From Cunninghamia lanceolata (Eukaryota > Streptophyta > Pinopsida > Cupressales > Cupressaceae): a stretch of DNA of 64,000 nucleotides. The position numbers and the translations under genes were made by a program. The notes below the pieces were generated by a model. It searched no databases. It worked only from the letters and a program-made list of their open reading frames with translations, and was not told the origin of the DNA. This document shows, in pieces, positions 1 to 11,975 of this stretch. The stretch covers positions 1,240,001 to 1,304,000 of the forward strand of contig BSBN01000047.1 in the NCBI GenBank assembly GCA_027924645.1, given 5' to 3'. Position 1 is the stretch's first letter. Every line of letters begins with the position of its first letter.

Positions 1-1992
1 GTCAACTGCTGGATTAAAGGTCTTAGAAATATTTGTAAGTTGAAGCTTCATGCTTTTGACCTTCTCTTCTATTTCCTTAGTGGTCTTAGGCCATGACAAA
101 AAAAAATTGCATATATCACAGGCTTCCTTGATTGCATTCTCCATATTTTTTATACTATTTTCTAACAAAATTTTGTCACTGTTTAACTTGATTTTTAACT
201 CTACTAGTCTTTTATCTTCAAATTCCTTTTAACCTTAATGTCGGAAGATTTTTCAAAGGACTCAAAATGAGTACTTATAGAATTTATCAGACCTTTGAGC
301 TAATTATATGATGACATTGATGTATCTTTTGGGTATGAGGGTATCATCTTTTTTAGAATACCGAATGCTTCATCAATGAGTTCGTTGCCCTGTATATATT
401 TTTAGAATTTCTTCCTGAGCATTTGCTTGCATAGATGATACCAATTTGAATTTCTCTATCGGAGACAAAGAATTCAGATTTATTGGTCCTTGTAGAAACC
501 GGGTAAGTCTAGGATCATGCACTTTGTTGCTTTTCCAAAAATTTTGCAGCAGCGTCTCTTGCCACTTTTTCTTCACCAAGTGAAACTTTCTTTCTTTTCT
601 TCTCTTATGCTACCTTTTCTATCTCTACTTCAGTTGTGGCTTCTATAATGGATGAGGTCCTTATTCTTTTTCTGGGGCTAGATGCTAGTTTTTCCATTTT
701 TGATTTCTCATCTTTCCTTTCTGGAGTGCTTGATGTCCATTCCATCGAAGCACTTACGGACTTTAATCCTCCTGCTTTGGTTTTTGCTTTATTGTTCCTC
801 TAATGTTTTTTCTGATTGCTCAGGTTCCATAGACATTCTGGAAGATAATTCTGAGAATGTCCCAAATCTGCTCTCTTTGAGATCATTAGGTTTGCTTAGT
901 AGTGCATCAGCTAATTTAGTCAAAACATCTTCTGCAACTTCATATCCTAATGCAGGGACCCATACAGTTCTTGGTTCCATAGCTTCCATGAAGCATTTGT
1001 CTTTGTATACCATGAATACAATGTCCTTTTCATACTTTATCACTACCTTTTTTAGGTATCTGAATTCTACATAACATTTTCTTTTGAAAGTTCTTGAAAT
1101 ATTCCCATAAGATTTCATTCTGCTTGTTCACATTACCCAAACTCTACAAGTGATTTCTTATTTGAGTGGCTACTGGTGTGTGATCAAGCCAGACAATATT
1201 TCCTAAACCAGGTAGCTCTCTCAGGAAGTAGAAGATTAGACAAGTAATCAATGTTCCATATTTGAAAGGATGATTAGTCTCTTTTGTTCTTTTCAAGTTC
1301 TCCATTAGTTCACTCCAGAGCAATTCACATAGGTCATAATCCGTATTATTTTTTATCATGTCATATGTTATGTATATGGCTGGTGCAGACATAGAATTTT
1401 CCTTGTTGGAAAAGTATATTTTGTATCCAATAATCATTGATGCAAATCTGACAGTCAGATTCTTAATATCATTTACTGTAAGGGCATTCTTATCAAATTT
1501 GGCTCTTGTTAGCTGTATTACCACAATTTTCTTCATTTTCTTTACACCTAGAACCCTTCCAAAGGAGCTCATACTAGTTACATCTTTGATAGCTTCTTTA
1601 GTTATCATATAAGGTTCATCAAGCCATAGAAACTCATCATGAATTTTGCTTAGAATAAGCTTAACGCATGCATCATTTGGGATCATGGGAAAATCCAACT
1701 AGGTGTCTAATTTCTTTTCTCCTAGAACTTTATATTCATCTTTCAACAAAATATCCACAATAGTCAGTTCGTCCAAGTACAATTTTCCTAGATTCATGTG
1801 ATCATATTCCTCTAGACTGATATGAATGTATGCTCTAACATCTTCCATATGTATAACTCCATGTGGAGTAATTGAGAATGCCCCTATAGGATTATTTTCT
1901 AGTGATTTGGAGAAATGTTTCTTAAACTTGGGGCAAGGATTTTCTGCTATCTCGATTACTTGAGGAGTAAACATTTTCCCAGAATAATTCAA
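1..1992 (-). pseudogene. Family X retroelement protein, copy 1 (degraded, cut by window edge)
   Basis: Reads on the minus strand from about 1992 towards the window start. I do not recognise the family. Two blocks (1992-1699 and 1698-1144) share one frame and are separated only by a TAG at 1699-1701. After a frameshift the protein continues at 1118-789 and again at 579-373. The first Met in a plausible position is MFTPQVIEIAEN; no ATG lies at 1992 itself. The blocks align residue by residue with copy 2 at 35560-37650: YKIYFSNKE against YKIYYTNKE, PFKYGTLITCLIFYFL against PFRYGTLINCLTFYFM, and KDIVFMVYKD against NDIVFLVDKD. No zinc finger, protease or polymerase motif is visible. The C-terminal part is charged and probably helical. 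Inference: an accessory protein of an LTR retrotransposon. Confidence 0.6.
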
Positions 1993-2403
1993 TTTTCATA
2001 GTAGGGTTTTCAAGCTATAAATAGCTCTTTTGCCGAATTAGGGTTTCCTTGAGATCGATTTGACTTGCTTTGAATCACTTGGAAATCTTTGTAGTTGCTA
2101 GAGTTTTCACTTCTATTTTCCTTAGACACTCAAGATCTTGAATGCAAAGTGATTTTTTCTTTGGATACAATCCTTTTAACCTTCGCTTGCCAAAACCTAA
2201 ACATCATAAATGTTATCTTTCAAAAAAGCTATCAAACACTTCTATGTCAGGCACAGTCGATTCAAATTTCTCTACAGTATTCCACATTTGATCCTTTTCT
2301 ACCAGAATTTATTTCACAAGATCTTCCATATAATTCTTCATATCATATCTTTGTGCTGGATTCCAACACTTACCATCTAGCTAGGGGATTAGGATTTTCA
2401 ATA

Positions 2404-2418
2404 CAACTCCCCCTGACC
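2404..2418 (-). other. Candidate polypurine tract of the copia remnant
   Basis: On the minus strand the run GGTCAGGGGGAGTTG follows the gag reading frame. It looks like a copia polypurine tract in front of a 3' LTR. No second LTR copy matching 3618-4490 was found beyond it, so the call rests on composition and position only. Confidence 0.35.
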
Positions 2419-2429
2419 TAGAGCTCCCA

Positions 2430-3603
2430 ATTTACTTCTTGGAGGAAGTATCTGCACCAGAAACTGGTGCAAATCCATCCTTGATCTCATTCACATCCTT
2501 CTTAATCTAGACCTTGTACATTTCCTTTTTGATATCCATGGGATCAATCTTGTTTTTCCCTTTGTCTTCTTTCTGTTTTGTTTTCATCTTCTCTGCAGGA
2601 TAGTTTCTTTTCTCTTTCTTGCTTCTGTAGAATTTTGTAATATGCCCATACTTATTGCAATTGTAGCATACCAAATTCCTCTGTCCTTGATTCCTTCTAT
2701 TGATTGAATTTATTCTTGATCTGTATTGGTTAGCAATATGTCCAAATCTATTACATGCAAATCATTTTCCATTGAAGGTTTGAATATTCCTTCCATAGTT
2801 AGATCCATTCCTAACTAGACTTCTGCATTCGTTTGATCTATGACCAACCTTCTTTCAATTGAAACATTGACCAGAGAATGATGGAACATTTTGATTCATT
2901 ATACTCCTACACTGAGTAGCCTTATGACCAAATTTATTGCAATTAAAACAATGGCCATTGAAAGTTGGATACCTTTGAGCATTTGGCTATCTGACCGGAG
3001 GTCTTCTAGGTCTTCTTCTTTGATTCTGGAACTAGTTGCCTTTGTTTTTCTTCATCTCAAGGTTTTCTTGTCTCGATTTAGAACTTTCTCCTTTTTCAAA
3101 CCCCAACCCTTTCTTGTCATCTAAACTCTTTTGACTAGCAATCATCTCATCAAGCTTTGCAAAACTTATCTTGAACTTTTCTTCATAGCTCTTAGCCTTC
3201 TCCAAATCTAATTTTAGTTTTACAACCTCTTTTTCAAGTTTATCACATTCTTCTAATTTACTTTTTACCAATAGATTTAGATCTTCTTCTGCTTTAGCTC
3301 TTTCTACAACTTCCACTTTCAAATCATCCAAGGTTTTAGTGGTTGATATCAATTGTTCACTAACCTCCTTGTATTTTTCTTTGAACTTCTTGACTTGTTC
3401 TTTTAGCTTTAGAATGCATTCATAGATTCTTGTATGTTATCCTTCAAATCCCTGACTTGAGCTTCAGATTTTTCAAGATCTTCAAGAGTGGCTTGTAATT
3501 CATCATTGATTTCATATGAGGCTTTAGTGAAATATCTTCTAGCTTCCATGTGTACACCTTTCCAGATCTTCCTCAAGTTGTTAAGCTTCTTCCAAGGAAC
3601 CTT
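2430..3603 (-). pseudogene. Copia gag remnant: coiled coil plus four zinc knuckles
   Basis: Minus-strand gag of a Ty1/copia element, lying just after its PBS. The open part at 3352-3032 is a charged coiled coil containing SQKSLDDKKGLGFEKG, a stretch common in plant copia gag. It is followed by four CCHC-type knuckles between about 2965 and 2640. The first, CFNCNKFGHKATQC, is intact. The second is broken by a TGA, the third has lost its first and last cysteines, and the fourth ends in tyrosine instead of cysteine. The segment between knuckles stays in one frame. There is no protease, integrase or RT after gag before the purine tract at 2404, so this is a gag-only or internally deleted element. 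Gag proteins bind element RNA and form the virus-like particle. Confidence 0.7.
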
Positions 3604-3617
3604 GCTCTGATACTAAT
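3604..3617 (-). other. Primer binding site (initiator tRNA-Met type)
   Basis: Reverse complement reads ATTAGTATCAGAGC, one mismatch from the TGGTATCAGAGC consensus complementary to the 3' end of initiator tRNA-Met. It directly abuts the LTR end CAACA at 3618, which fixes the LTR boundary and the minus orientation. Confidence 0.75.
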
Positions 3618-4490
3618 TGTTGAATGCAAAGAATACTAAGAGGGGGGTGAATCAATATTCTTAGAAACTTTTTAATCACACATTCATTAATCCACTTACC
3701 AAATTCAATAACATGAAAGCCAAGTAAACATGAGAGGAGCTCAGCCACAAATTCATAACACATAGACACCAAGATTTTATGTGGAAAACCTAAAAAGGGA
3801 AAAACCACGGTGAGTGTTAGCTCACAATATATTATGATAGCAATACCGAATTACATGAATGTTCATTTCCTTAGGGCTCACTGCCCAAGGACTCACTGTC
3901 TAAGAAGTGCTCACTGCAAAAAGGCTCACTGCAAAAAGAAGACTGCTACAGGTGCATCTACAAAATGCTGAAATGCAATACCAATATGCTCAATATACAG
4001 ATTCAAAGATCTTCATACTGTCTGCCCTACTTTACTACTTTGCTTTACATATACTCCTATTTTCTTCCCTTATTATCCTTTTCTGCTTTGCAAACTACCT
4101 TAGATTACGCATAAATCAAATTCAAACACTTTCCACACGCACCCATACTTCCAACACTGAAATCCATCAAATATATATATCCGCAATAAGATTCATCTCA
4201 CAATCAGTTCAGCAACCCAGATATGAAACGTGTAGACAAGTGTTATACCTTGTCAGCTTGATCTTGTGCTCAAACAGGAATGTGGATCCAAAAATACATA
4301 CAATAGTCTTCATATAGGTCGGCACCAAACATTCAACCACTTAGATTGATTGTTCAAACAATATATCTTCTCCACAAATAGATCTAACATGCCTGTTGGC
4401 TTGTCCCTTAAGAACACATTTGACCAATTCAACTGTCACATCATAAATTCTACTATGGACCATATTAAACTCTAAAAATCATACCCAACA
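3618..4490 (-). repeat. Copia 5' LTR (873 bp, TGTTG...CAACA)
   Basis: The 3' boundary is fixed by the adjoining PBS. The 5' boundary at 4490 is inferred from the matching terminal TGTTG on the minus strand. The end before the PBS (TGAATCACCCCCCTC) also occurs at the end of the copia LTR at 59003-60240, so the two belong to related families. No sibling LTR was found to confirm the start. Confidence 0.6.
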
Positions 4491-4859
4491 TTCATCATTG
4501 ACCTCTTAGCATACCTTCAGAACTGCAAACCAAAATATGCCACAACACAGGAATGCAGACCCTTTTACTTTGGTACTATACACTGTTCCTGACTTAACTC
4601 TATTCACCCAAACTTAGCTATTTCATCATATGACTTCTGAAGGAAGTGAAGACTTGAACACTGGAACATGTGATCACTACGTAGCTATGAACAATATACC
4701 TAAACCACAAGTAATGATCTTCAACTGCAGAGGCATACTGACCCAAGCTCTAACACCTACTCTGCATACTGCCCATACTTAGTCATTTACTCTTCCAGAG
4801 TAAAGTCTCTTTTCCATGCCAGTGGAATCTCTTTTCTTTCTTTCCATCATGACAACATT

Positions 4860-5290
4860 CAACATTCATCAGAGCAATGTCTCTTGCCAACAGTCCTGTC
4901 CAAAGTAACAGGTTCCAAACAAGCTTTCCAAGCCTCTACAAAATCTGGATCTTCAGGATACAAACTTTTCAGCTCATTGAACCCAATAACCTCTATCTTC
5001 ATTTATGTCAACAAATTTTTCCTTCTACTTAAGGTATCTACAACTCTATTGCACTTCCCACTCCTGTGCTTCAAAACAAAAGTATAACTCTGCAAAAATT
5101 CAACCCATTTTAAGTGCCTTTGGTTCAACTTCCCTTGACTATTAAGATATTGTAAAACCTGATGATCAGTATATAAAACAAACTCTTTTGGCAACAAATA
5201 ATGTCTCCATTTCTTCAAAGCCTGAACTATTGCATAAAACTCCTGATCATAAACAAAATACTTTTTCTTGGCATTGTTATCAATCCTGTG
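4860..5290 (-). pseudogene. Gypsy RNase H fragment
   Basis: Minus-strand scrap of Ty3/gypsy pol. The open part at 5218-5003 includes KKWRHYLLPKEFVLYTDHQ and YTFVLKHRSGK, near-identical to residues of the chromovirus at 18192-18944. Downstream in the same direction FNELKSLY and DFVEAWKAC match FDELKNMY and DFVELWKAC of that element. Upstream, a YDQEFYAI motif begins at about 5255. Both ends are abrupt and no LTR is attached. The region 4491-4859 beside it shows no gene. Confidence 0.8.
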
Positions 5291-6429
5291 TGCACCCTAG
5301 AGGGTAAATTTTTTGACTCTCTTACTCAGTTGATAAGCATGGAAACATCCTAAGGCCTGTGGGTTGCCTATAGGTTAGGATGAATCTCCAGAGAGGGCTG
5401 GTTCCCTTGGACTTACCACCTAAAACTAATGTATTGCTGATATTTACTAAGAAAAGAGGTGAGAATGTTATGAACTAAACCTAAAACTATGGTAGGTAAT
5501 GCACCAAACTGAAAAGTAAGACTTGTATTTGTTGTTTGACACACAGTTTGTCTAAAAACCATCTATTTTCATGCACAACTCAGGTTTGTTCAATGCTCAT
5601 GTATTAGTATTTCACAAGGAGATTGTCTATTTTGTAGTTTTAGGAGGAAAATATAGTTTTCTCATAGCTAAGATTGTTTTAACATCAACAATACATCTTG
5701 TAACCTACACAAGACATCTATTTTCTTTATATAAGTGTTGAAATGAGACATACGTTCAAGGATCTTCATGTATAAATCACTAAAACATACATCAATCACT
5801 TAATAACATTTAATAACAAAGATTTGAGAAGGCAAATAACTTGATTTTATTGATAAAAAGGTTCTTACAGCTGAGTACAAGTTTGAAAATGACTTAATAT
5901 TGCTTCAACATGTGTTACAAAGTGCTGCTCTATAGCAAAATTTGATTACAAAGTTCTGGTTTTTTGAGTTATAGTTCTATTTTTGCTGATACCATACAAA
6001 AAGAAGAGAGAACTAGTATAAAACTAAGTCTAAGGGTCTTATATCTCATCACAAACATTGGAGAGAATATAGGACCTATTTTTGACTTAATATGAATGCT
6101 CAAAAGTTGGTCCACCTACTTTGTGTTGGGTGAATATTTTGTCTTCAACTAACTGGAGGCAAAATGGTTATATCAACCATAGTATGATGAGATTAATCTC
6201 TCCTCTCAAAAAGGGGAGGTTCCCTTATTGCTCACTACAATCAACAAGTACTTAACTAGATTTATGTACACTATAAACTAACTTGTGGATGGTGCCATAT
6301 CATCTATTTCTCTTTTTTCAGAAATGGTGTTTCAACTTAATCTTTACAATGTATAATAAAATCACAAACTACTTATTGGAACAATAATAACCAATATCAA
6401 GATTGAATGAACATAAGAATATTTAAAAT
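5291..6429. other. No gene seen
   Basis: AT-rich sequence with no reading frame, LTR boundary or repeat that I can support. Confidence 0.5.
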
Positions 6430-7260
6430 AATACTAGTGTGAAAAAAACTGGTTGGTTGAAGAAGAAAACATTCCTCCCCAATTTGATTGTGATACAATT
6501 AGTGGATCACCAAAATGGCATTCATTTAAGAGTTCAAATGCAAGCACATGGACTCTATGGACTAGGGAGCTTGCATGTTTTTGTCAGTTTTGTACCGCAG
6601 GTGAGTGGGAAGCATGTGAAAATATAGATTGGGTTGAAGAATGGCAATAAAAGTCCTTAACACCTCTACAAACACATAATCAAAATGAGATAACATTTGA
6701 GGAGGATAATCATTTGCAAGCATTGGATGATTATGACCATATTTCAGACCTCGTACAAGAAGGTACAAATTCATTCAATATTTCTTTTCAATACATTTTT
6801 TGGAAATATATATTTAATTGTACATATGTATGTATTTATATATTTTTTATTTATTGAATTTGAAATGTTTTTGCAGGACGTGTATGTTGTTTTTGCACCC
6901 GAGGGTAATGAAGAGGAAACAGAGTATTGGTTGGCTCGATGTGTTGAGGCAAAACATAAGTTGTTACAACCTAGAGTAGATGATGATAACTTTGAGTGTC
7001 CAACAGGTTCTGTGGTTGTTACTGGCACTTGGCTACATAAATATTTGATAAGGAGGAATGGTATACCTGCATTTGAAGATTATGAAAGACATAAGAAAAT
7101 TTTGCACTACTCACATCTGATTGTGGCAACAAATATACAATTAGTGAGATATAAAGGGAGACCTGTCACAAAAGAATTATGGACACTTTCTATGGAAGAT
7201 CATGAGGCAATCATAGATGCAATACAAAAAAGAGAGGATGCAGATGGTACAATGGAGTAA
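6430..7260 (+). pseudogene. Unrecognised two-exon gene remnant
   Basis: A first coding block (about 6430-6762) has a Cys/Trp-rich core, ELACFCQFCTAGEWEAC followed by ENIDWVEEW, then a TAA at 6648-6650, then an acidic stretch in the same frame up to a GT at 6763. A second block (6877-7260) follows a good 3' splice site (pyrimidine-rich, TTTTTGCAG) and ends at TAA. It reads DVYVVFAPEGNEEETEYWLA and contains GSVVVTGTWLHKY and YSHLIVATNIQLV. The 114-bp gap looks like an intron, but the phase fits the adjacent frame rather than that of block one, so there is an indel or an alternative splice. The family is unknown to me. A transposon-derived protein is possible, because both blocks sit among repeats. 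Confidence 0.5.
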
Positions 7261-7365
7261 ATGTTTTAAATAATTAACAGGTATGTAGAAATTTTTAAAC
7301 TTTTAATCTTTGTCTAGGATGTGAGTTTAGGATTTAATATGATTGATAACTTAACTAATTGATTG

Positions 7366-7890
7366 CATCTCCCCTTAATCCATCCTCTTAAGTCCCTTTA
7401 AGACATCCCTTAGTTATGTTCCATAAATTAGGTAAGTCATATCCCCTATTTGATTGCATCTCCCCTTAAGACATTCTCTTAACTCCCCTTCAGCCATCCC
7501 CTAGCTAAATGATATAAGTTAGTGCAGGTACCCTTACTAAAAATACTATAGTTGATTGGACCATCTCCCCTTAAGACATTCTCTTAACTCCCCTTAAGTC
7601 ATCCCCTAGCTAAATGATATAAGTTAGTGCATGTACCCTTACCAAAAATACTATAGTTGATTGGACCATCTCCCCTTAAGACATTCTCTTAACTCCCCTT
7701 AAGCCATCCCCTAGCTAAATGATATAAGTTAGTACATGTACCCTTACCAAAAATACTATAGTTGATTGGACCATCTCCCCTTCAGACATCCTCTTAACTC
7801 CCCTTAAGCCATCCCCTAGCTAAATGATATAAGTTAGTGCATGTACCCTTACCATTTAAATACTATAGTTGATTCCATCCCCCCTTAATC
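7366..7890. repeat. 105-bp tandem repeat array
   Basis: The unit TCCCCTTAAGACATTCTCTT recurs at 7461, 7566, 7671 and 7776, exactly 105 bp apart each time, with few differences between copies. Partial units flank both sides. The sequence does not encode an open frame through the array. Confidence 0.9.
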
Positions 7891-8370
7891 CATCCTCTTA
7901 ACTCCCATTTTAATCCATCCTCTTAAGTCCCCTTAAGCCTTCATATTAATATTCCTAATTCTCTTAAAGATCATTACACATTCTAACTTTTTTACAATAC
8001 ATTACATGGTGCAAGAGATGTTTTTTGCAATCATAATAGAGGCTGAAAACATATAACCTGTGTTAAATTTCACTTACACTTTATTTCAGGTATTCACTAG
8101 ACCTATACTATTAATTATTTTAATTTATGCTTCAATAGTTCTTTCCTTTCATTATAATTTCCATGGAACTTCTTAACAAATTCTATCTTTAAATAAAATG
8201 ATCTCTAGAGACCTTCTAAATTTTTATATATGTTTCATCGTGGCCTGACCCAGGAGCTATATTTGTTTTTGCAATTTTTCACATGTAGTGTTGAAAGGAT
8301 TCAAATCTATTGTTTCTTGTTGCACAGGTATGATCTCTACACATGTTTCATATCTAGAGTCTTCAACTTC

Positions 8371-8850
8371 TAGGTGTCAAGTATAAAATCTTAGATGATC
8401 TAGACTTAGAGAATAACATTGTATAAAATCTAGGTGTCTCTAGGTGTCTTGGGTTCTAACTATATAATACCTGTGTCTCTACCTATGTCTTAGGTATTCT
8501 ATATGTCAACTAGGTAGATAAAGACTAGAAAGAAGGCATTTAATCTAATCTAGGTGTCTTAGGTAGATACTATATATCAACTACCTGTCTAGAGATATAA
8601 TATGGAATCTAGGCATGTCTTAGGTAGATACTATATATATCAACTACTTGTCTAGAGACTAGAATAAGGTTTTAATTTAATCTAGGTGGCTTAGGTAGAT
8701 ACTAGATATGTCAACTAGGTCTACCATGTAATAGGTGTCTAGAGCATGTGTCTTAGGTAGAAAGTTATAATTTCTAGGTGTCTATACAATATGTGTCTTA
8801 GCTGTCCTACATAGAACTAGAATACATGTGTCTTAGGTCTTAGGTGAGGC
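8371..8850. repeat. Degenerate CTAGGTGTCTTAGGTAGATA repeat region
   Basis: The words CTAGGTGTCT, CTTAGGTAGATACTATATAT and CAACTA(G/C)(C/T)TGTCTAGAGA recur many times with irregular spacing of roughly 60-75 bp. It looks like an old diverged tandem array. No coding frame is present. Confidence 0.7.
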
Positions 8851-9059
8851 CACATGAGCTTCCACCTTCATGTGGTTGGCCTTGTCAGTATAGAATATTT
8901 ATATTTCTTGAAGTTAAGGGGAGCTCTTTTTATTGTATATAGAAGTTATGAAAAACTAATTAATGCAAATTGATTAAAAGTTATTATTTAGTGCAGATTG
9001 ATGAAATTACATACAAAATGCTAATTTTTGAGTTTGTTACTTTCTTTGACATGAATAAG

Positions 9060-10195
9060 CTGGTTAAAAGTATGATTAGAGAATTCCCTAAAGTCAAATA
9101 GGACCCAAATGAGTTAGTGGCCCATTTAATAACTAGGTGGAGACTGGTACTTTACTCTTCAACTAGTGTGCCACACATGGACCACATGGATCTTTGTGAT
9201 CTTTTCTTGTATGCCCTAAATAGGGACACACAAGAGGAGGTTCAAAATCTCCCATATAAATCCTACAAGAAATATTTTGAGTGCATTTTGAGAATTGATG
9301 GACGTATAATCATCAAAAGAAAAATACTTATTCATGGACGTATAATCATCTCTAGGACACCTTGAACCATAATTTCCTATAGCCTATCGCCACTCAAAAC
9401 TCCAATTTGTGGATCTACCAAAATCGCTTCCGACCATGTAAGCACAAGAACACTTTGAATCATCCCAATCATCCTAATCCCTCCACATCTAGATCAATAG
9501 TCGCCTCTCACCTAGAAGGATCTAACACCCCTCAAATGGGGATAAAGGGAGAGACCAAAATGTTCGGATTAGTTGAATTAGTTCAAAATGATGAAAACCA
9601 AGAACCTTGGGCATCTCCAAAAGTGGAGTATCACATGCATGCAATCACCATGGTTGACCCCACTCCTAATTCTATTGGTCCTTACAACTTGGTGGATGAT
9701 CTCAAAAAGATGTTCACAAAAATCTTGTTCATTGAGAGAAAATCCTCATCATACCATGTATCCCTTCTAGAGGCCATCAAATTGAAATATGTAAACCATA
9801 TAACACCACCCCCAAAAGATCCTATCTACCAAGTTGACCTAATTTGAGCCCACCCAACACTGAGTTACACGATCTAGGTTTCTTTTGAAACCTCAAGAAA
9901 ATCCCTATAAAGGTTGAGCTAGCTAGAAGAGGAGACCCCTCAACCTATATTTACAAGTATGGATCTATGATAATTGCTTTAAAAGGATCCTCATGGATGA
10001 TGGGGCCATGGTCAATATCATTCCCTTATCCCTCTTGGAGAGTAGGATATTGCCATACCAATATCACTACATGTAGAGAGACCCTATGTGGCTCCGACAA
10101 CCTAAAGGTAACCACTATTGGTAAAATTAGGATTTTGATTTCCACTTTGATGGAGCTAGATGTAGGACAAGAGCTAGAGTTGGGGTAGTTCCAAC
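9060..10195 (+). pseudogene. Gypsy gag-protease remnant
   Basis: Plus-strand fragments of a Ty3/gypsy polyprotein. At 9060-9365 the frame reads DPNELVAHLITRW and continues with a helical gag-like region. The block 9407-9847 is open but of low similarity to anything I know, and ends in a gag-protease linker. From about 9970, in a shifted frame, RILMDDGAMVNIIPLSLL is the active-site strand of a retropepsin-like protease, with DDG in place of the usual DSG or DGG. An overlapping open frame at 9967-10188 is the shadow of this. Frameshifts and stops separate all parts. No RT, LTR or PBS is attached. Confidence 0.65.
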
Positions 10196-11271
10196 TTGAG
10201 AAAATGAGAGAGTAGAACTCCCATTCCCCTTTTAATTAGACTTCCAAAATGTTGTTGACTAAAAAGCTCTTTCCTTAGAAGTCATGTTAGCTTTGAAATT
10301 GAGAACTCGAAACATTTGCCTTTGAAGATTCTTAGCTACTGATAAATTAGGTTTTTGAGAACTATGAGATGAAGTTGGAATGATTACAACCATACAAAGA
10401 CATGATTTGAAATCTAATCCAGTAGTTTGTCTACTTCGGGAATGTTATTATTTAATGCTCTTAATGAAATTGATTAAGTTATTAAGTGCTTGAATTGATT
10501 AAGTTATTATTATGTTACATGTAAATTGCTCTATTTTTCTTTTGATATAATTTAGGGTAGACTTTAATTTCTTAACTTTTAAATTTAAATGGTACAGGTA
10601 TTTCTCTAATTTTATTTAAATTATTTTCGTAAATTTATAGGGAAGGTATTGATCTATGAAATGTTTAAAATAGAATTAAAAATAAATTGATTAAACATGG
10701 TTAGTAGATTGAAAAATCTAATCAATAAAATTTTGCTAATATATTTAACTCAATTAAAATTTAACACAAGTGTCCCAACATTTGACTCATGTAAATCCAA
10801 GCATATTCATTCGAGTTCAACAACTTGTTAATTTTCATTTTATTTTTTAAATTTATTTAGGGAAGGTACATGTAGTCTATAAACTATCCAACCTAGCTCG
10901 TCTGTATCTAATAAATGTTTAATAAATTAAATCAATTGAAATTTTTCTCTTATCTAATTAGAATTAGTAAATTTACAATTTTATGTAATTAAACACATGA
11001 TTTAATTTGAAGTGTTAAATATGAGATATATGAAATTAAAGTTTGAATATAGATGTATATAGTGGAAATTCAATAAATAGAAAAATCTAGTCTAGATGAA
11101 ATAGTCTACAAGATATAAATACTAACATAATAACAGTCCATGTAAAAATAGTGAAATAGTCACAAATCATATACATGTCTAGTCAATACTGAAATAGTCA
11201 TAAACAATCTAATACATCATGTCATCATCGTCATCCATCATCCATCCATCAATCTAAAACATGTGTGCACA
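10196..11271. other. No gene seen
   Basis: AT-rich, without open frames or clear repeats. It ends just beyond the 3' end of the minus-strand gene at 11272. Confidence 0.4.
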
Positions 11272-11337
11272 CTAAGTTTGATCATCATCCATTTCAAGCC
11301 GCCTTTTGGTCCCATGTGGCTGAGAGGGCAACTCATG
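11272..11337 (-). other. Terminal coding exon with stop of the 11272-14194 gene
   Basis: 66 bp, 21 codons and TAG. The acceptor is a pyrimidine-rich TTTTTTCTTGTACACAG. It encodes HELPSQPHGTKRRLEMDDDQ and one more residue. A basic then acidic tail suggests a nuclear or nucleic-acid-binding protein. Confidence 0.6.
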
Positions 11338-11469
11338 CTGTGTACAAGAAAAAAGCTTCAAATCAATTTTAATGTCAAAACTGCATCCTAAATAAATTTA
11401 AATCAAATATTTAAAACCAAACCATCAAATTAAATTTTTAAATCTAAACTTCAAAATGTCTAAGCATAC

Positions 11470-11559
11470 CACAACAGGCTCATCATCTCTCTTGCCATGC
11501 TCCTGTGCAACAGATGGTGTCAATTTAGATGACAGATTGAATGTCTGTGTCGCCAATTC
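11470..11559 (-). other. Coding exon of the 11272-14194 gene
   Basis: 90 bp, 30 open codons (ELATQTFNLSSKLTPSV...). The acceptor is AATATAG and the donor is GTG|GTATGC. Confidence 0.6.
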
Positions 11560-11673
11560 CTATATTTCAATAAAACACTTGAATGAACTAGTTAGGCTCT
11601 AGAGTATAGATTCAAAATGCAAGGTTGAATGATACAAAAGACTTTGAAATCACATAGGATTTAACTATAGGAC

Positions 11674-11757
11674 CTGAAATATGAGAGATGACTTGTGCAC
11701 CTGTGCAGGCTCATCAATGATACGATGAATTGAGCTTGCACCTAAACTAATCTCATC
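11674..11757 (-). other. Coding exon of the 11272-14194 gene
   Basis: 84 bp, 28 open codons (DEISLGASSIHRIIDEP...). The acceptor is ATATGTAG and the donor is CAG|GTCCTA. Confidence 0.6.
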
Positions 11758-11879
11758 CTACATATATATGTGTACATGTATATGTAAATTCAACTTTAAA
11801 GACATGAATTTAATAAAATCATGAAATTACACTGGAAATTCAAATTTAAACCAAAAATGTACAATTTTAAGATACAAAC

Positions 11880-11975
11880 CATGGCATATGAAGTAGGCTC
11901 CTCTATAGATGATGTTGCCACTAGTCCTGGATGACTAGGTTGGTTTGACACAAGAGTGTCAGGACCTCTCATCAG
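11880..11975 (-). other. Coding exon of the 11272-14194 gene
   Basis: 96 bp, 32 open codons starting LMRGPDTLVSNQPS. The acceptor is TTTAAAG and the donor is ATG|GTTTGT. Same phase as its neighbours and too short to appear as a free open frame. Confidence 0.6.

Noticed and set aside
7366..7890. Regular 105-bp array as a CRISPR array
   Set aside because: Units are repeats throughout with no unique spacers, and the context is a plant nuclear genome.
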